A DNA stretch of 64,000 nucleotides from JAFDZW01 sp964404255 (GTDB lineage Bacteria > Bacteroidota > Ignavibacteria > Palsa-1295): positions 7,873-71,872 of the forward strand of contig CAYOJJ010000018.1 in NCBI GenBank assembly GCA_964404255.1, given 5' to 3'. Position numbers and translations under genes: made by a program. Shown piece after piece: positions 34,363 through 43,385 of this stretch (position 1 is the first letter of the stretch; every line of letters begins with the position of its first letter). Below the pieces are notes generated by a model, which saw only the letters and a program-made list of their open reading frames with translations, made no database searches and was not told the origin of the DNA.

Positions 34363-35490
34363 CTATTTTATTGCAGTATATTGTCCTATAAAAGCGGCTT
34401 TCCATGAGATAAAGGTGCCATCAAGAATAGCCTGCCTTGCTTCGCGAACAAGCTGCTGGTAAAAAGAGATATTGTGCATGGTAGCAAGAACAGCTCCAAG
34501 GATTTCACCGCAGGTAAAGAGATGGCTCAGATAGGCCTTTGAAAAATTAGTTGAAGCATAGGAATCAGTATGCTCATCGATAGGGCTAAAATCCGTTTTA
34601 TATTTTGAGTTCTTTATATTTATCTTTCCATTGCGCGTAAAGAGTTGCCCGTTTCGTGCATTTCTGCTTGGTAAAACACAATCGAACATATCGACTCCGC
34701 GCGCGATGCACTCGATAAGATCAAGCGGTGTACCCACACCCATGAGATACCGTGGCTTAGCCGGCGGAAGGACATCGGTGGTGATATCGGTAACATCGTA
34801 CATCACTTCATTTGGCTCACCGACGGCCAGACCACCGATAGCATAACCGAACGTATCGAGAGCCATCAGTTCTTCGGCGCAGCGTGTACGAAGATCGGGA
34901 TGCACACCTCCCTGCACTATCAGAAAGAGGGCTTGCTCATAGCCATGTTTAGGTGTTGTCGCATGAAAATGAGTTACGGCACGATGAGCCCAGCGGATCG
35001 TCCGTTCGACAGCCTTTTCAACAATCTTACGCTCTGCATTCGAAGGAGGGCATTCATCGAGAACCATCATAATATCAGGCCCAAGATCGCGCTCGATCTC
35101 AATAACTTTTTCCGGAGTGAAGATATGTTTTGAACCATCGAGATGGCTCTTAAAGGTTACTTCTTCATCGGTGATCTTTCTCAGATCTCCTAAAGAATAT
35201 ATCTGATACCCCCCGGAATCAGTAAGGACGGCTCCCTGCCAGTTGGCAAACTTATGAATGCCACCTGCTTCCCGGACGATCTCTGTACCCGGACGAAGAT
35301 ATAAGTGGTAAGCATTCCCGAGGCATATTCTCGCGCCGGTTTCCCAGAGATCACGAGGTGTTAGAGATTTTACGGTTGCCAGCGTTCCAACCGGCATAAA
35401 ACATGGTGTTTCGATCTTCCCATGATCGGTTTCAAGAAGCGATGCCCGTGCTTTGCTCGTTGGATCGGTATGAAGAACCGTAAAGTTCAC
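34363..35490 (-). CDS. tgt: Queuine tRNA-ribosyltransferase (tRNA-guanine transglycosylase), zinc site lost
   Basis: The 375-residue protein is of normal Tgt length and replaces G34 by preQ1 in Asp, Asn, His and Tyr tRNAs. Substrate-binding D91 is in LTDSGGYQIYS, and the nucleophile Asp is in GVDMFDCVLPSRNARNG. The usual zinc site Cys-x-Cys-xx-Cys is replaced by T308, S310 and S313 (DEHTDSYAST) while H339 remains (ATMHN). I believe similar replacements occur in Bacteroidota Tgts, so this may be a lineage trait. The GTG start at 35490 overlaps the TGA of the ABC gene by 4 bp. Confidence 0.94.
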   Translation of the reverse strand: MNFTVLHTDPTSKARASLLETDHGKIETPCFMPVGTLATVKSLTPRDLWETGARICLGNAYHLYLRPGTEIVREAGGIHKFANWQGAVLTDSGGYQIYSLGDLRKITDEEVTFKSHLDGSKHIFTPEKVIEIERDLGPDIMMVLDECPPSNAERKIVEKAVERTIRWAHRAVTHFHATTPKHGYEQALFLIVQGGVHPDLRTRCAEELMALDTFGYAIGGLAVGEPNEVMYDVTDITTDVLPPAKPRYLMGVGTPLDLIECIARGVDMFDCVLPSRNARNGQLFTRNGKINIKNSKYKTDFSPIDEHTDSYASTNFSKAYLSHLFTCGEILGAVLATMHNISFYQQLVREARQAILDGTFISWKAAFIGQYTAIK

Positions 35491-36140
35491 TGTTGCGAAG
35501 TATAGGGTAATAAGGGAAGCGAACGATGCGCTAATGCAACTTCAGCAGCATCGTTGGTCGCGATAAAAATAATAGACCCATTTTCAGCAGAACGTCTGAT
35601 CTGCTCGTATAATCTTTCATTACCATTAGCATCAAGATTCGACCCCGGCTCATCGAGAAAGAGGAAGGGTGGGTCGGAGATGAAGGCCATCGCCAGTTTC
35701 ACCCGCTGTTGCATTCCCGAACTATAAAACTTAACCTGACGGGCACTGCCTGCGATCGCTGCATCCAAGCCAAGAGTGGTTAGTAATGAAATCGCTGCAT
35801 CGGAAGAAAGCGAAGCGCCGCGCAATTCAAAAATAAATTGCAGATGTTCGATCGCCGAAAGTTCGCCATAGAGCTCAAGATATGGCGCCGCATAACCGAT
35901 AGAGCGTTTAATCGCATCTTCATCAAGTACCGTATTATCGCTCGAGAGAGCTATTGTGCCTTTTGTCGGCTCCAGTACTTTAGCGAGAATCTTCAGAAGA
36001 GTAGATTTTCCGGTGCCATTGGAGCCTGTAATAGCTACGATCTCTCCCGAATGAACCTCTATATCAATTGGAGCAAACAACGGCCGGGCGCTGAAGCGCT
36101 TAAGGATTCCGGAAGCAGAGATCGAGACTCTTCGCCCCAC
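35487..36140 (-). CDS. ABC transporter ATP-binding protein, CcmA-like
   Basis: The 217-residue ATPase has Walker A ITGSNGTGKSTLLKILA, signature YSSGMQQRVKLAMAF (LSGGQ variant), Walker B PPFLFLDEPGSNLD and a switch region NDAAEVALAHR. Size and the GSNGTGKSTLLKIL-type start resemble heme-exporter CcmA or other small export ATPases. No permease gene is adjacent, so the transport partner is unknown. It starts with GTG at 36140, 9 bp after the thioesterase stop, and overlaps tgt by GTGA. It is co-transcribed with its neighbours by spacing. Confidence 0.85.
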   Translation of the reverse strand: MGRRVSISASGILKRFSARPLFAPIDIEVHSGEIVAITGSNGTGKSTLLKILAKVLEPTKGTIALSSDNTVLDEDAIKRSIGYAAPYLELYGELSAIEHLQFIFELRGASLSSDAAISLLTTLGLDAAIAGSARQVKFYSSGMQQRVKLAMAFISDPPFLFLDEPGSNLDANGNERLYEQIRRSAENGSIIFIATNDAAEVALAHRSLPLLPYTSQQ

Positions 36141-36149
36141 AATAACTGA

Positions 36150-36668
36150 TTACTTCCCTTTTTTCGACAGCGACTTCTGCTCGCCCGCCTCGATAGCTCT
36201 GCGGCGTGCCAGGCGGTCTTTACGCCGGACCTGTGCAGCATTAAAACGCCGTTTCTCGTCTTTCGAAACAGGATTGAGCGGAGGAACCGGTACCGGGTGA
36301 CCTATTTCATCGATCGCAACGAAGGTTAAATATCCCGTATTCACATGACGGTGATAGCCGGTATGTATATCTTCAACTTCGACGCGCACGCCAACTTCCA
36401 TCGAGGTATTGAACGCACGATTGACACTGGCTCGTAGATGGACGACTTGGCCAAGTTTTACCGGCCCGAGGAAATTGATCTCATCCACGCTCGCCGTAAC
36501 GCATACTTTGCCGGAATGCTTGGCAGCGGCAAGTGCTGCACAAATATCCATCCAATGCATCAGGGTACCACCTCGCAAATTACCAAGCTGGTTCGTATCG
36601 TTCGGCAGAACGAGCTCGGTCATTTCGATCTGGGATTCGCGTACTTTTTTCGGTCTCGTGGTTCTCAT
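36150..36668 (-). CDS. Hotdog-fold acyl-CoA thioesterase (YciA/BFIT type)
   Basis: The 172-residue protein has a single hotdog domain with LVLPNDTNQLGNLRGGTLMHWMD (loop and central helix; Asn and Asp probably catalytic), VTASVDEINFLGPVKLGQVV and VNTGYLTFVAID. It hydrolyses acyl-CoA thioesters in the cytosol; chain preference cannot be read. The last ~40 residues are a Lys/Arg-rich tail. The ATG overlaps the bamD stop (ATGA) and the gene is followed after 9 bp by the ABC ATPase. Confidence 0.9.
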   Translation of the reverse strand: MRTTRPKKVRESQIEMTELVLPNDTNQLGNLRGGTLMHWMDICAALAAAKHSGKVCVTASVDEINFLGPVKLGQVVHLRASVNRAFNTSMEVGVRVEVEDIHTGYHRHVNTGYLTFVAIDEIGHPVPVPPLNPVSKDEKRRFNAAQVRRKDRLARRRAIEAGEQKSLSKKGK

Positions 36669-37438
36669 TTTAAAGAAAGCTGCTGGCGTAATGCTAACGC
36701 TCGTTGGCGCTGTGCCGGCGTTGCCGTAGATAAAAATCGTTCGTCAAAAGCAAGGATCGCATCCTGCGCTTCTTTATTTTTCTTTCGGCCAAATTGTACT
36801 TCTGCAATCCGCAATTGAGCCTCGATTGCCGAGGGAGTGTCGTAATAATTATCGATCACTCTGCCAAAATATTGTAGAGCCGATTTATTATCAAGGAGCT
36901 TTATATATAATTCAGCCGAAAGTAATATCTTCAAGGCCTGCTTATTCCTGAGATCCGATATCCTGGTCTCGGCACTATCGAGCAATGATTTCGGAGCAGT
37001 GGAATAATCGCGCAAAAAGGTCTGGTATTCGTTGATCGCCGATTGGGTATAGGTTTGATCAAGCTCGGCACGCGGGGAAAGCTGGTCGTAACTTGAAGCA
37101 ATCATATACTGTGCCCGCGGAGCCAGTGGAGAACTCGGATAATTTCTGCGAAGCGTTCTGAAATCGACTACCGCGCTGATGTAGGTGCCACTATTATAGC
37201 GAGCCATTCCTTCAAGGAACGTTGCTTCTGCAGCATAATCGGAACTTGGGGCTTGCAGACGGATCTCATCGAAGATCGCAATGGCTTCAAGCCACTTCTC
37301 ATCCTGGTATTGCTTTTTGCCTTCGGCAAGGCGCTGCTCGATCGGGGTCGAACCAGCCGTCTGGGAAGGCTTTGAACCACCGCAACTGCCGAGCAATGCG
37401 GCAAAAAGACTAACGATAATTAAGTATTGTACCTTCAC
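36665..37438 (-). CDS. bamD: Outer membrane assembly lipoprotein BamD
   Basis: The 257-residue lipoprotein (MKVQYLIIVSLFAALLGSC, C19) has TPR repeats of the BamD/YfiO type: YQDEKWLEAIAIFDEI, YNSGTYISAVVDFRTLRRNY, APRAQYMIASSYDQLSPRAELDQ, YTQSAINEYQTFLRDY. It is part of the BAM complex with BamA at the periplasmic face of the outer membrane. The start is GTG at 37438. It lies 3 bp after the secreted protein gene and overlaps the thioesterase gene by 4 bp. Confidence 0.92.
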   Translation of the reverse strand: MKVQYLIIVSLFAALLGSCGGSKPSQTAGSTPIEQRLAEGKKQYQDEKWLEAIAIFDEIRLQAPSSDYAAEATFLEGMARYNSGTYISAVVDFRTLRRNYPSSPLAPRAQYMIASSYDQLSPRAELDQTYTQSAINEYQTFLRDYSTAPKSLLDSAETRISDLRNKQALKILLSAELYIKLLDNKSALQYFGRVIDNYYDTPSAIEAQLRIAEVQFGRKKNKEAQDAILAFDERFLSTATPAQRQRALALRQQLSLK

Positions 37439-37441
37439 AGA

Positions 37442-37984
37442 TCAGCTTCGGATCATGAAAAATAATGCCACTATAACTACTGCCCCGACAGAAACAAGCA
37501 CTGGCTGGGCTGTCGATTCCCAAAAGCCTTCCTCTTTTCCCTTGGGGCCAGTTATTGTACGCCCGGAGGAAATAATTGTATCACAAAACAAAGGATGATT
37601 AGAGGAAAAATGGATCTCCATATCCGATGCGACCATTGTACCTTTTAAGGTGATCGAGCCACATAAGAAGGTCCGACCGTCGGGCGCATAGCTTTGATCG
37701 AGCCGGCGTTCTATCCTATCGAACCGTACCGAAAGCGACGCCCCGGTAATGGTGATCGGTTCATGAGAAAAGAAAGACGAATCGTCGTTGGAATATGACA
37801 GCGAATAAGAATGCGAACCAAGCGAATAGACCCGTTCTACCGAATCGAGAAATTTCCTGATGACGGGTTTACCTTCGCTAATAAATCTCGGATCCGAAAA
37901 CTGAGTGGTCTGAGCTAAGCCATTGGCCCTTGCACAAACAAGGGCCAATAGCATAAGCACTACGATTCGGATTCCGCCAGGCAT
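37442..37984 (-). CDS. Secreted protein with C-terminal membrane anchor, unknown function
   Basis: The 180-residue protein begins with a signal peptide (IVVLMLLALVCARANGLA, then QTTQF) and ends with a transmembrane helix (VLVSVGAVVIVALFFMI) and RS tail. The middle is beta-rich with two Cys (FLCGSITL, LFCDTIISSGR). It overlaps gdhA by one base (TAATG) and lies 3 bp ahead of bamD, so it is probably made with BamD and could be an envelope factor. That link is context only. Confidence 0.65.
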   Translation of the reverse strand: MPGGIRIVVLMLLALVCARANGLAQTTQFSDPRFISEGKPVIRKFLDSVERVYSLGSHSYSLSYSNDDSSFFSHEPITITGASLSVRFDRIERRLDQSYAPDGRTFLCGSITLKGTMVASDMEIHFSSNHPLFCDTIISSGRTITGPKGKEEGFWESTAQPVLVSVGAVVIVALFFMIRS

Positions 37985-39348
37985 TAGCCGTAAATACCGC
38001 GCAGACGGAGGGTCTTTGCTACCTTATCGATAGCAAGGATATACGAGCTTAAGCGAAGCGGCACATTATGACGCTTGCTGTTTTCATAGACACGATCGAA
38101 AGCGCCGATCATAGCATCTTCGAGACGTTTGTTTACCGTGTCGAGATCCCAATAGTATCCCATGCGGTTCTGTACCCATTCAAAGTAGCTGACCTTCACA
38201 CCGCCGGCATTAGCAAGAATATCCGGGATAACCATAATACCATTCGATTCAAGAATCGAATCGGCACTGGCGCTTGTGGGGCCGTTTGCACCTTCGACGA
38301 TAAGCTTTGCCTTGACATCTGCGGCATTCTCATCGGTGATACGATCTTCACGAGCTGCCGGAACGAGTACATCGCAATGAAGAGTCAGTAACTCGTCGTT
38401 GGTGATCCTTTCAGCGCCCTTAAAACCTTCGAGCAGGTTACCGTGTGTTTCCGACCATTTAATAGCAGCATCGATATCGATACCTTTCGCATTATAATAG
38501 CCACCGGTGACATCGGAAATACCGACGATCTTTGCACCCTGATCCTGCAACGATGCAGCACTGATAGAACCGACATTTCCAAATCCCTCGACCGCAACGG
38601 TTGCTTTCTTCGGATTGATCTTGAGCTTCTGCATACCACAGAGTGCTGCATGCATAACTCCACGGCCGGTTGCCTCACGGCGCCCACGGCTTCCACCGAG
38701 TACCAATGGCTTGCCGGTTACGACACCCGGTTCGGTACGCTTCATGTGCATCGAATAAGTATCGAGGATCCAGGCCATCACCTGCTCGTTCGTATTCACA
38801 TCCGGTGCCGGAATATCACGATCCGGACCGAAAACGTCGAGCATGTTTGCAGTATAACGACGCGTGATCGATTCGAGCTGACGCTGCGTAAGCTTACGCG
38901 GGTCGCAGCGGACACCACCTTTAGCACCACCGAACGGTATATCGATAACGGCGCACTTCCAGGTCATCCAGGCAGCGAGTGCCTTTACTTCATCAAGATT
39001 TACATCGGGGGCGTAACGAATACCGCCTTTCGAGGGGCCGAGAATATCATTATGAACGACACGATACCCTTCGAAAATTTCGATCGATCCATCATCCATC
39101 GCAATCGGGATGGAGACGATCACACATTTAACGGGGGTTTTGAGATAGTTATAAATTCCGGGTTCGAGACCTAAGATATCTGCAGCTTTATCGAAGCGCT
39201 GCATCATCGATTCAAGCGGGCTATCGTGAGAGACGGCAGCCTGGGGTTTTGCTTTTACCGGAGCCGGTTCTTTATAGCTTGCCGGTTCCTCGTCGCTAAA
39301 GCGGCGTTTCGTATTAGGTTTCGTTTTTGACGAAGGTTGTTTTGCCAT
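37984..39348 (-). CDS. gdhA: Glutamate dehydrogenase (Glu/Leu/Phe/Val family)
   Basis: The 454-residue enzyme interconverts glutamate and 2-oxoglutarate plus ammonia. The substrate domain shows GPSKGGIRYAPDVNLDEVKALAAWMTWK written as the classic pattern in two parts: GGIRYAPDV and KCAVIDIPFGGAKGGV. The Rossmann domain has VAVEGFGNVGSISAASL, a GAEREI-like equivalent and NAGGVKVSYFEWVQN. The first ~45 residues are a Lys/Pro/Ala-rich extension not seen in most homologues. No coenzyme choice can be read. The stop overlaps the next gene start by one base, so it is translationally coupled. Confidence 0.94.
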   Translation of the reverse strand: MAKQPSSKTKPNTKRRFSDEEPASYKEPAPVKAKPQAAVSHDSPLESMMQRFDKAADILGLEPGIYNYLKTPVKCVIVSIPIAMDDGSIEIFEGYRVVHNDILGPSKGGIRYAPDVNLDEVKALAAWMTWKCAVIDIPFGGAKGGVRCDPRKLTQRQLESITRRYTANMLDVFGPDRDIPAPDVNTNEQVMAWILDTYSMHMKRTEPGVVTGKPLVLGGSRGRREATGRGVMHAALCGMQKLKINPKKATVAVEGFGNVGSISAASLQDQGAKIVGISDVTGGYYNAKGIDIDAAIKWSETHGNLLEGFKGAERITNDELLTLHCDVLVPAAREDRITDENAADVKAKLIVEGANGPTSASADSILESNGIMVIPDILANAGGVKVSYFEWVQNRMGYYWDLDTVNKRLEDAMIGAFDRVYENSKRHNVPLRLSSYILAIDKVAKTLRLRGIYG

Positions 39349-39519
39349 AGTTTATACACAAATAGATTCAAAGCCGAAGGGGGCTTTCTTTCGAGCGTGA
39401 GAAAACAATCAGAACGGCAAATTCTTTCCCTTGAAAATAGAGGGGCGTTGCAGGCCGCAGGACATAAAAATTCCCCGATTATTATACAAAGTTCAAAGGA
39501 ATATTACTAACATCAAGGG

Positions 39520-40398
39520 TTATTGCCGGCGGTTACGGGCGATCGTCTCATCGAAAAGCTCGCGCGTAAGCAGCAGATCTTCATCGAGCATATGGCGGGA
39601 AAATTGTCGTGCTTTTGCAATGGCAGAATAATCCATTTCTCCGATCGCAAGATCTTCTTCGAAAAACTTACCGTGCATAATGACATTTCCGGAAGGATCT
39701 ACCAGTTCGGAACCTCCCCAAAAATTCACTCCGTCTTCTACCCCTACGCGGTTACAGAAGGCAATGAACACACTAAAGAGCCGTGCATATGCCACATGAT
39801 GCTCTTTATTGATCGTATAATTTCCGGGTACCGATGGCTCAGCGTTACTACCACTTTCGATGCGGGTAGGACTTGCAGCAATAGTAATGATACTTTGAGC
39901 ACCCTGGTAGGTAAGTAAATAGGGCAACGACGGATGCCATAGATCTTCGCAAACGAGTACCCCTATCTTCCCGAGTCGCTTCGATTCGAAAGCCAGTGCT
40001 TTATTACCGGCAAGAAAATAACGCTGTTCTTCGAAAATACCATAGGTCGGCGGGTAGATCTTCCGATGCGTGTGAATCAACTCACCACCCTCAAAGACGA
40101 ATGCCGCATTGTGAACTCCACCTGAAAGAGCCCGTTCGACACCACCACAAATAATGGTAATGTTGTTGCTAAGCGAGCGAAGTTCTGCAAGACGCGGATC
40201 GGCGGCGGCATCGAGTGCGACTTCGATATTCAAATCCCGAAGCGTATAGCCGCTTAACGAAAGCTCTGGAAAAATAACGGCATGCGCACCTTCTGCTATT
40301 GCCTGTTTCACAAAATCACAATGGTGATTTGCATTCTTCTCTATATCGCCGATAACGGCTTTGGTCTGGGCGGTTGCCAAACGAATCGGTGATGACAT
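39520..40398 (-). CDS. Carbon-nitrogen hydrolase (nitrilase superfamily), NadE-glutaminase-like
   Basis: The 292-residue protein has the Glu-Lys-Cys triad of the family in IFPELSLSGYTLRDL, HTHRKIYPPTYGIFEE and GVLVCEDLWHPSLPYLL. The 'PPTYG.FEE.RYF..G' stretch resembles the amidase domain of glutamine-dependent NAD synthetase more than omega-amidases. It stands alone, without the synthetase domain. It is downstream of nadB and a TPM gene with gaps of 4 and 1 bp, which hints at a link to NAD metabolism. Formamidase or aliphatic amidase function is also possible. Confidence 0.85.
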   Translation of the reverse strand: MSSPIRLATAQTKAVIGDIEKNANHHCDFVKQAIAEGAHAVIFPELSLSGYTLRDLNIEVALDAAADPRLAELRSLSNNITIICGGVERALSGGVHNAAFVFEGGELIHTHRKIYPPTYGIFEEQRYFLAGNKALAFESKRLGKIGVLVCEDLWHPSLPYLLTYQGAQSIITIAASPTRIESGSNAEPSVPGNYTINKEHHVAYARLFSVFIAFCNRVGVEDGVNFWGGSELVDPSGNVIMHGKFFEEDLAIGEMDYSAIAKARQFSRHMLDEDLLLTRELFDETIARNRRQ

Positions 40399-40399
40399 C

Positions 40400-40870
40400 T
40401 TAGCTGATGGAAACGTCGTTCGTTAACTGATTATCTTTTTGAGCGCTCGTTTGCGGGAGCGCTGTTTTCAGATGAGTAGCGATAGAGCGCAAGGCGGCGT
40501 GCAGGCCTTCTTCAAACTGGGCATGAGAGAAATGATGTTTTAAGACCTGCGCTACTTCAGTCCACGTTGACGGATCGACGCGCTCATGAATTCCTTTATC
40601 GCCATAGACGTAAAACTTCCGTTCGGCATACAGAATAAAGAGCAAAACGCCGTTTCTGCCGGAAGTCTTATCCATCTCTAATTTAAAGAACTCCTTCTCG
40701 GCAAGCGCTTCGATACTTATACCGCCCATAGCATTATCACGCTCATCGATAATAGAAATTCTGATCTCAGCCGAGGTATGCTGTTCGACTTCGGCAATAG
40801 TCGCGGCAATACGATCTAACGCTTCGGAAGAGAATGCCTCTTTTGCATGAGTCGGTTGATGATGTGCCAT
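40400..40870 (-). CDS. TPM domain protein (DUF477)
   Basis: The 156-residue protein has the TPM fold pattern: EALDRIAATIAEVEQHTSAE, IRISIIDERD, GRNGVLLFILYAERKFYVYG and GDKGIHERVDPSTW, with a helical end (HFEEGLHAAL-like). Related proteins are membrane-linked, of debated function (acid phosphatase-like in plants). No signal or membrane helix is present, so this is a cytosolic version. It sits tightly between nadB and the nitrilase gene. Confidence 0.85.
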   Translation of the reverse strand: MAHHQPTHAKEAFSSEALDRIAATIAEVEQHTSAEIRISIIDERDNAMGGISIEALAEKEFFKLEMDKTSGRNGVLLFILYAERKFYVYGDKGIHERVDPSTWTEVAQVLKHHFSHAQFEEGLHAALRSIATHLKTALPQTSAQKDNQLTNDVSIS

Positions 40871-40874
40871 AGGA

Positions 40875-42494
40875 TTATACTATTTTACGAATGATGGTAT
40901 TTTTAGTAGCGAGCTTAGGATCGGGTTTTGGATAATCGGTAGTATAATGCAGTCCCCTGCTTTCTTTACGGGCCAAAGCAGAGCGCACGATGATCAGCGC
41001 TACGGTCGCAAGATTTCGAAGTTCGAGCAGCGGCATCGTCACTTTCGTTTTGCGGTAGTATTGTTCGATCTCACGGCCAATAAGCTCCAGGCGGCGTTTG
41101 GCCCGCATTAGGCGATAGTTCGAACGAACGATACCGACATAATCCCACATAAGCTGCTGCACTTCCCGACGGTCGTGCTCTATAACAACCCATTCTTCGG
41201 CATTTTCGGTACCGGAAGCATCCCATTCTTTTAGTTTTGGAATATGCTTACTCTTGGTTGCATCGTGCACTGCCAGCAGATCGTCGGCAGCCCGTTTAGA
41301 AAAGACAAGCGATTCCAGCAATGAGTTGCTGGCCAGGCGGTTTGCTCCGTGCACCCCGGTCATTGTTACTTCACCGGTAGCATACAATCCTTTTATATTC
41401 GTACGGCCATTGAGATCGGTCATGACCCCTCCACAACTATAATGGGCTGCCGGTACGACCGGAATCGGTTCTTTTGTAATATCGATCCCGGCTTCTTTGC
41501 AATGGGAGCTGACGTTGGGAAATTCTTCTAATATCTTTTTGGCGGGTAAATGAGAAATATCGAGAAGGACGTAGGGATCGCCATGTTTTTTAAGTTCGGC
41601 ATCAATTGCCCGCGCTACAATATCTCTTGGAGCCAGCTCCATTCGTTTCGGGTCATAGCGCTTCATAAAGCGCTCACCCTCAAGATTTTTCAAAATTCCA
41701 CCCGCACCACGGATGGCTTCGGTGATCAAAAAGGAATTTCTCTTTCCACCGTATAATGCCGTCGGATGAAATTGAATAAATTCCATGTTCGCGATCGTTG
41801 CTCCGGCCCTGTAAGCGATCGCAACACCATCGCCGGTTGCAATAAGTGGATTGGTCGTATGCAGGTACACCTGGCCGCACCCACCGGTGGCGAGCATTAC
41901 CGCCACTTTCGAACGAATGATCGAGACTTTTCCTGTCTGCTCATTCAATACGTAGGCGCCATAACAATGAATACCTCGGGATTCGGCGCTTTTTTTATCC
42001 AATCGCTGGTGATCGGTCAGTAGCTCGATAGCCACATGATCTTCAATCAGCTTAATATTTTTGTTTCTTCCTACTGCCCGCAGCAGTGTTTTCTCAACTT
42101 CTTTACCGGTCAGATCATGGGCATGGACAATACGATTAAACGTATGACCACCTTCCTTACCCAGATCTAATTCTCCTTTTTTATTTTTTGTGAACGATGC
42201 TCCGAGCCGCAGCAGATCGTAAATACGTTCCGGCCCTTCATACACCAGGGTTTTCACTGCTTCATAATCGCAAAGGCCTGCTCCGGCAATAAGTGTATCT
42301 TCAATATGAGAGGCAAACGAATCTTCTGTCCTGATGACGGAGGCTATCCCTCCCTGGGCATAATTCGTATTCGATTCGGATCGTTCTTTCTTTGTTATGA
42401 CGATCACCTTCAATGAACTGCGGGAAGCTACTTCCAGGGCAAAGAACAAGCCGGCAGCCCCGGAACCAAGAATAAGTATATCGGTCTCTATCAC
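40875..42494 (-). CDS. nadB: L-aspartate oxidase
   Basis: The 539-residue flavoprotein oxidises L-aspartate to iminoaspartate, the first step of de novo NAD synthesis. It shows the FAD-binding ILILGSGAAGLFFALEVA, the signature SNTNYAQGGIASV, GHTFNRIVHAHDLTG, AHYSCGGVMTDLNGRT and GVHGANRLASNSLLE. GTG at 42494 is the start. nadA and nadC are not in the window. It heads a minus-strand run with a TPM protein and a nitrilase-like enzyme. Confidence 0.95.
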   Translation of the reverse strand: MIETDILILGSGAAGLFFALEVASRSSLKVIVITKKERSESNTNYAQGGIASVIRTEDSFASHIEDTLIAGAGLCDYEAVKTLVYEGPERIYDLLRLGASFTKNKKGELDLGKEGGHTFNRIVHAHDLTGKEVEKTLLRAVGRNKNIKLIEDHVAIELLTDHQRLDKKSAESRGIHCYGAYVLNEQTGKVSIIRSKVAVMLATGGCGQVYLHTTNPLIATGDGVAIAYRAGATIANMEFIQFHPTALYGGKRNSFLITEAIRGAGGILKNLEGERFMKRYDPKRMELAPRDIVARAIDAELKKHGDPYVLLDISHLPAKKILEEFPNVSSHCKEAGIDITKEPIPVVPAAHYSCGGVMTDLNGRTNIKGLYATGEVTMTGVHGANRLASNSLLESLVFSKRAADDLLAVHDATKSKHIPKLKEWDASGTENAEEWVVIEHDRREVQQLMWDYVGIVRSNYRLMRAKRRLELIGREIEQYYRKTKVTMPLLELRNLATVALIIVRSALARKESRGLHYTTDYPKPDPKLATKNTIIRKIV

Positions 42495-42524
42495 AAAATA
42501 CTAAACAACTTCTATGAAAAACGA

Positions 42525-42548
42525 ATGCCCTTCGAAATCGAAGGGCAT
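42525..42548 (-). terminator. Terminator of the OM barrel gene
   Basis: The stem ATGCCCTTCGA (42525-42535) / TCGAAGGGCAT (42538-42548) is followed on the minus strand by TCGTTTTTC. It lies between the OM protein gene and nadB, so nadB needs its own promoter in the short remaining spacer or relies on read-through. Confidence 0.8.
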
Positions 42549-42575
42549 CCTGTTACAATACGATTGTTTCGACTT

Positions 42576-43259
42576 TTAGAAGTGAACAACTAAATGAACA
42601 TTACCATTATTGGTAATGGCAATAGCAGAGGTCGAAGGAGCGTCTGTTGTCGTTCCGGCAACAGTAGCGCTTGCTGAACCCGAGCTAAAGCCGAGCATAT
42701 ATTCAGCACCAACAGCCAGGCCATGGGTAAAATACCAATCGAAACCAGCTAATACCCCAATACCGAACGAAGAGCCTGAATAGGATGTCTCGGTCGTGGT
42801 ACCGCCCGATGTTACTTCATTCTTGCTGCTGCCACCGGCATAGGAAAGTTGTGCTCCGAAATAGGGAGACGTGGAATACACGGCGCGGGTATGCATTTCG
42901 ATACCGACTGCAACACCATAATTAGTGTAGGTATTCTTACCACCTTTTTCAGCATCACCATTGCTGCTGGTACCAAAACCAAGTATAGCACGCAATGCAA
43001 GATCGTCTGAAAGATAATACTTATACCCTGCGCCCGCTACCTGCACCATGCTTGGGCCAACCGTTACCGGATCTCCGATATTCATAGCAGGCATACCAAG
43101 AGTCGATAATCCCTGAAATGCAAAAACCCAGGCAGCTGAACCAGCTTTGGTGCTCGGGCGGATGATGGAGTTATCCTCTCCTCCCTGAGCACGGCTCATT
43201 CCTACAAAACCGGCTAAGATAAGAAGTACGAGTGTAACTTTGAAAAGTGAACGTGACAT
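42576..43259 (-). CDS. Outer membrane beta-barrel protein
   Basis: The 227-residue protein has a signal peptide (LFKVTLVLLILAGFVGMSRA, then QGG) and eight or so amphipathic beta strands with Gly/aromatic alternation (VQVAGAGYKYYLSDDLALRA, SPYFGAQLSYAGGSS, GIGVLAGFDWYFTHGLAVG), ending in ..NVHLVVHF with a terminal Phe, the BAM recognition mark. It resembles OmpA/OmpW-like small barrels. A strong Shine-Dalgarno (GGAGGA, plus-strand 43266-43271) and its own terminator suggest high expression. Confidence 0.85.
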   Translation of the reverse strand: MSRSLFKVTLVLLILAGFVGMSRAQGGEDNSIIRPSTKAGSAAWVFAFQGLSTLGMPAMNIGDPVTVGPSMVQVAGAGYKYYLSDDLALRAILGFGTSSNGDAEKGGKNTYTNYGVAVGIEMHTRAVYSTSPYFGAQLSYAGGSSKNEVTSGGTTTETSYSGSSFGIGVLAGFDWYFTHGLAVGAEYMLGFSSGSASATVAGTTTDAPSTSAIAITNNGNVHLVVHF

Positions 43260-43385
43260 ACGTGTTCCTCCAAATGGATTGTGAAAAAAGTAAAGAAACT
43301 ACATTCTACACACTACAAATATATTAATAAATTATAAGAACGCCGGGAGAATTACGGATTTGTGGAAAACCTATTTATTCACAAA

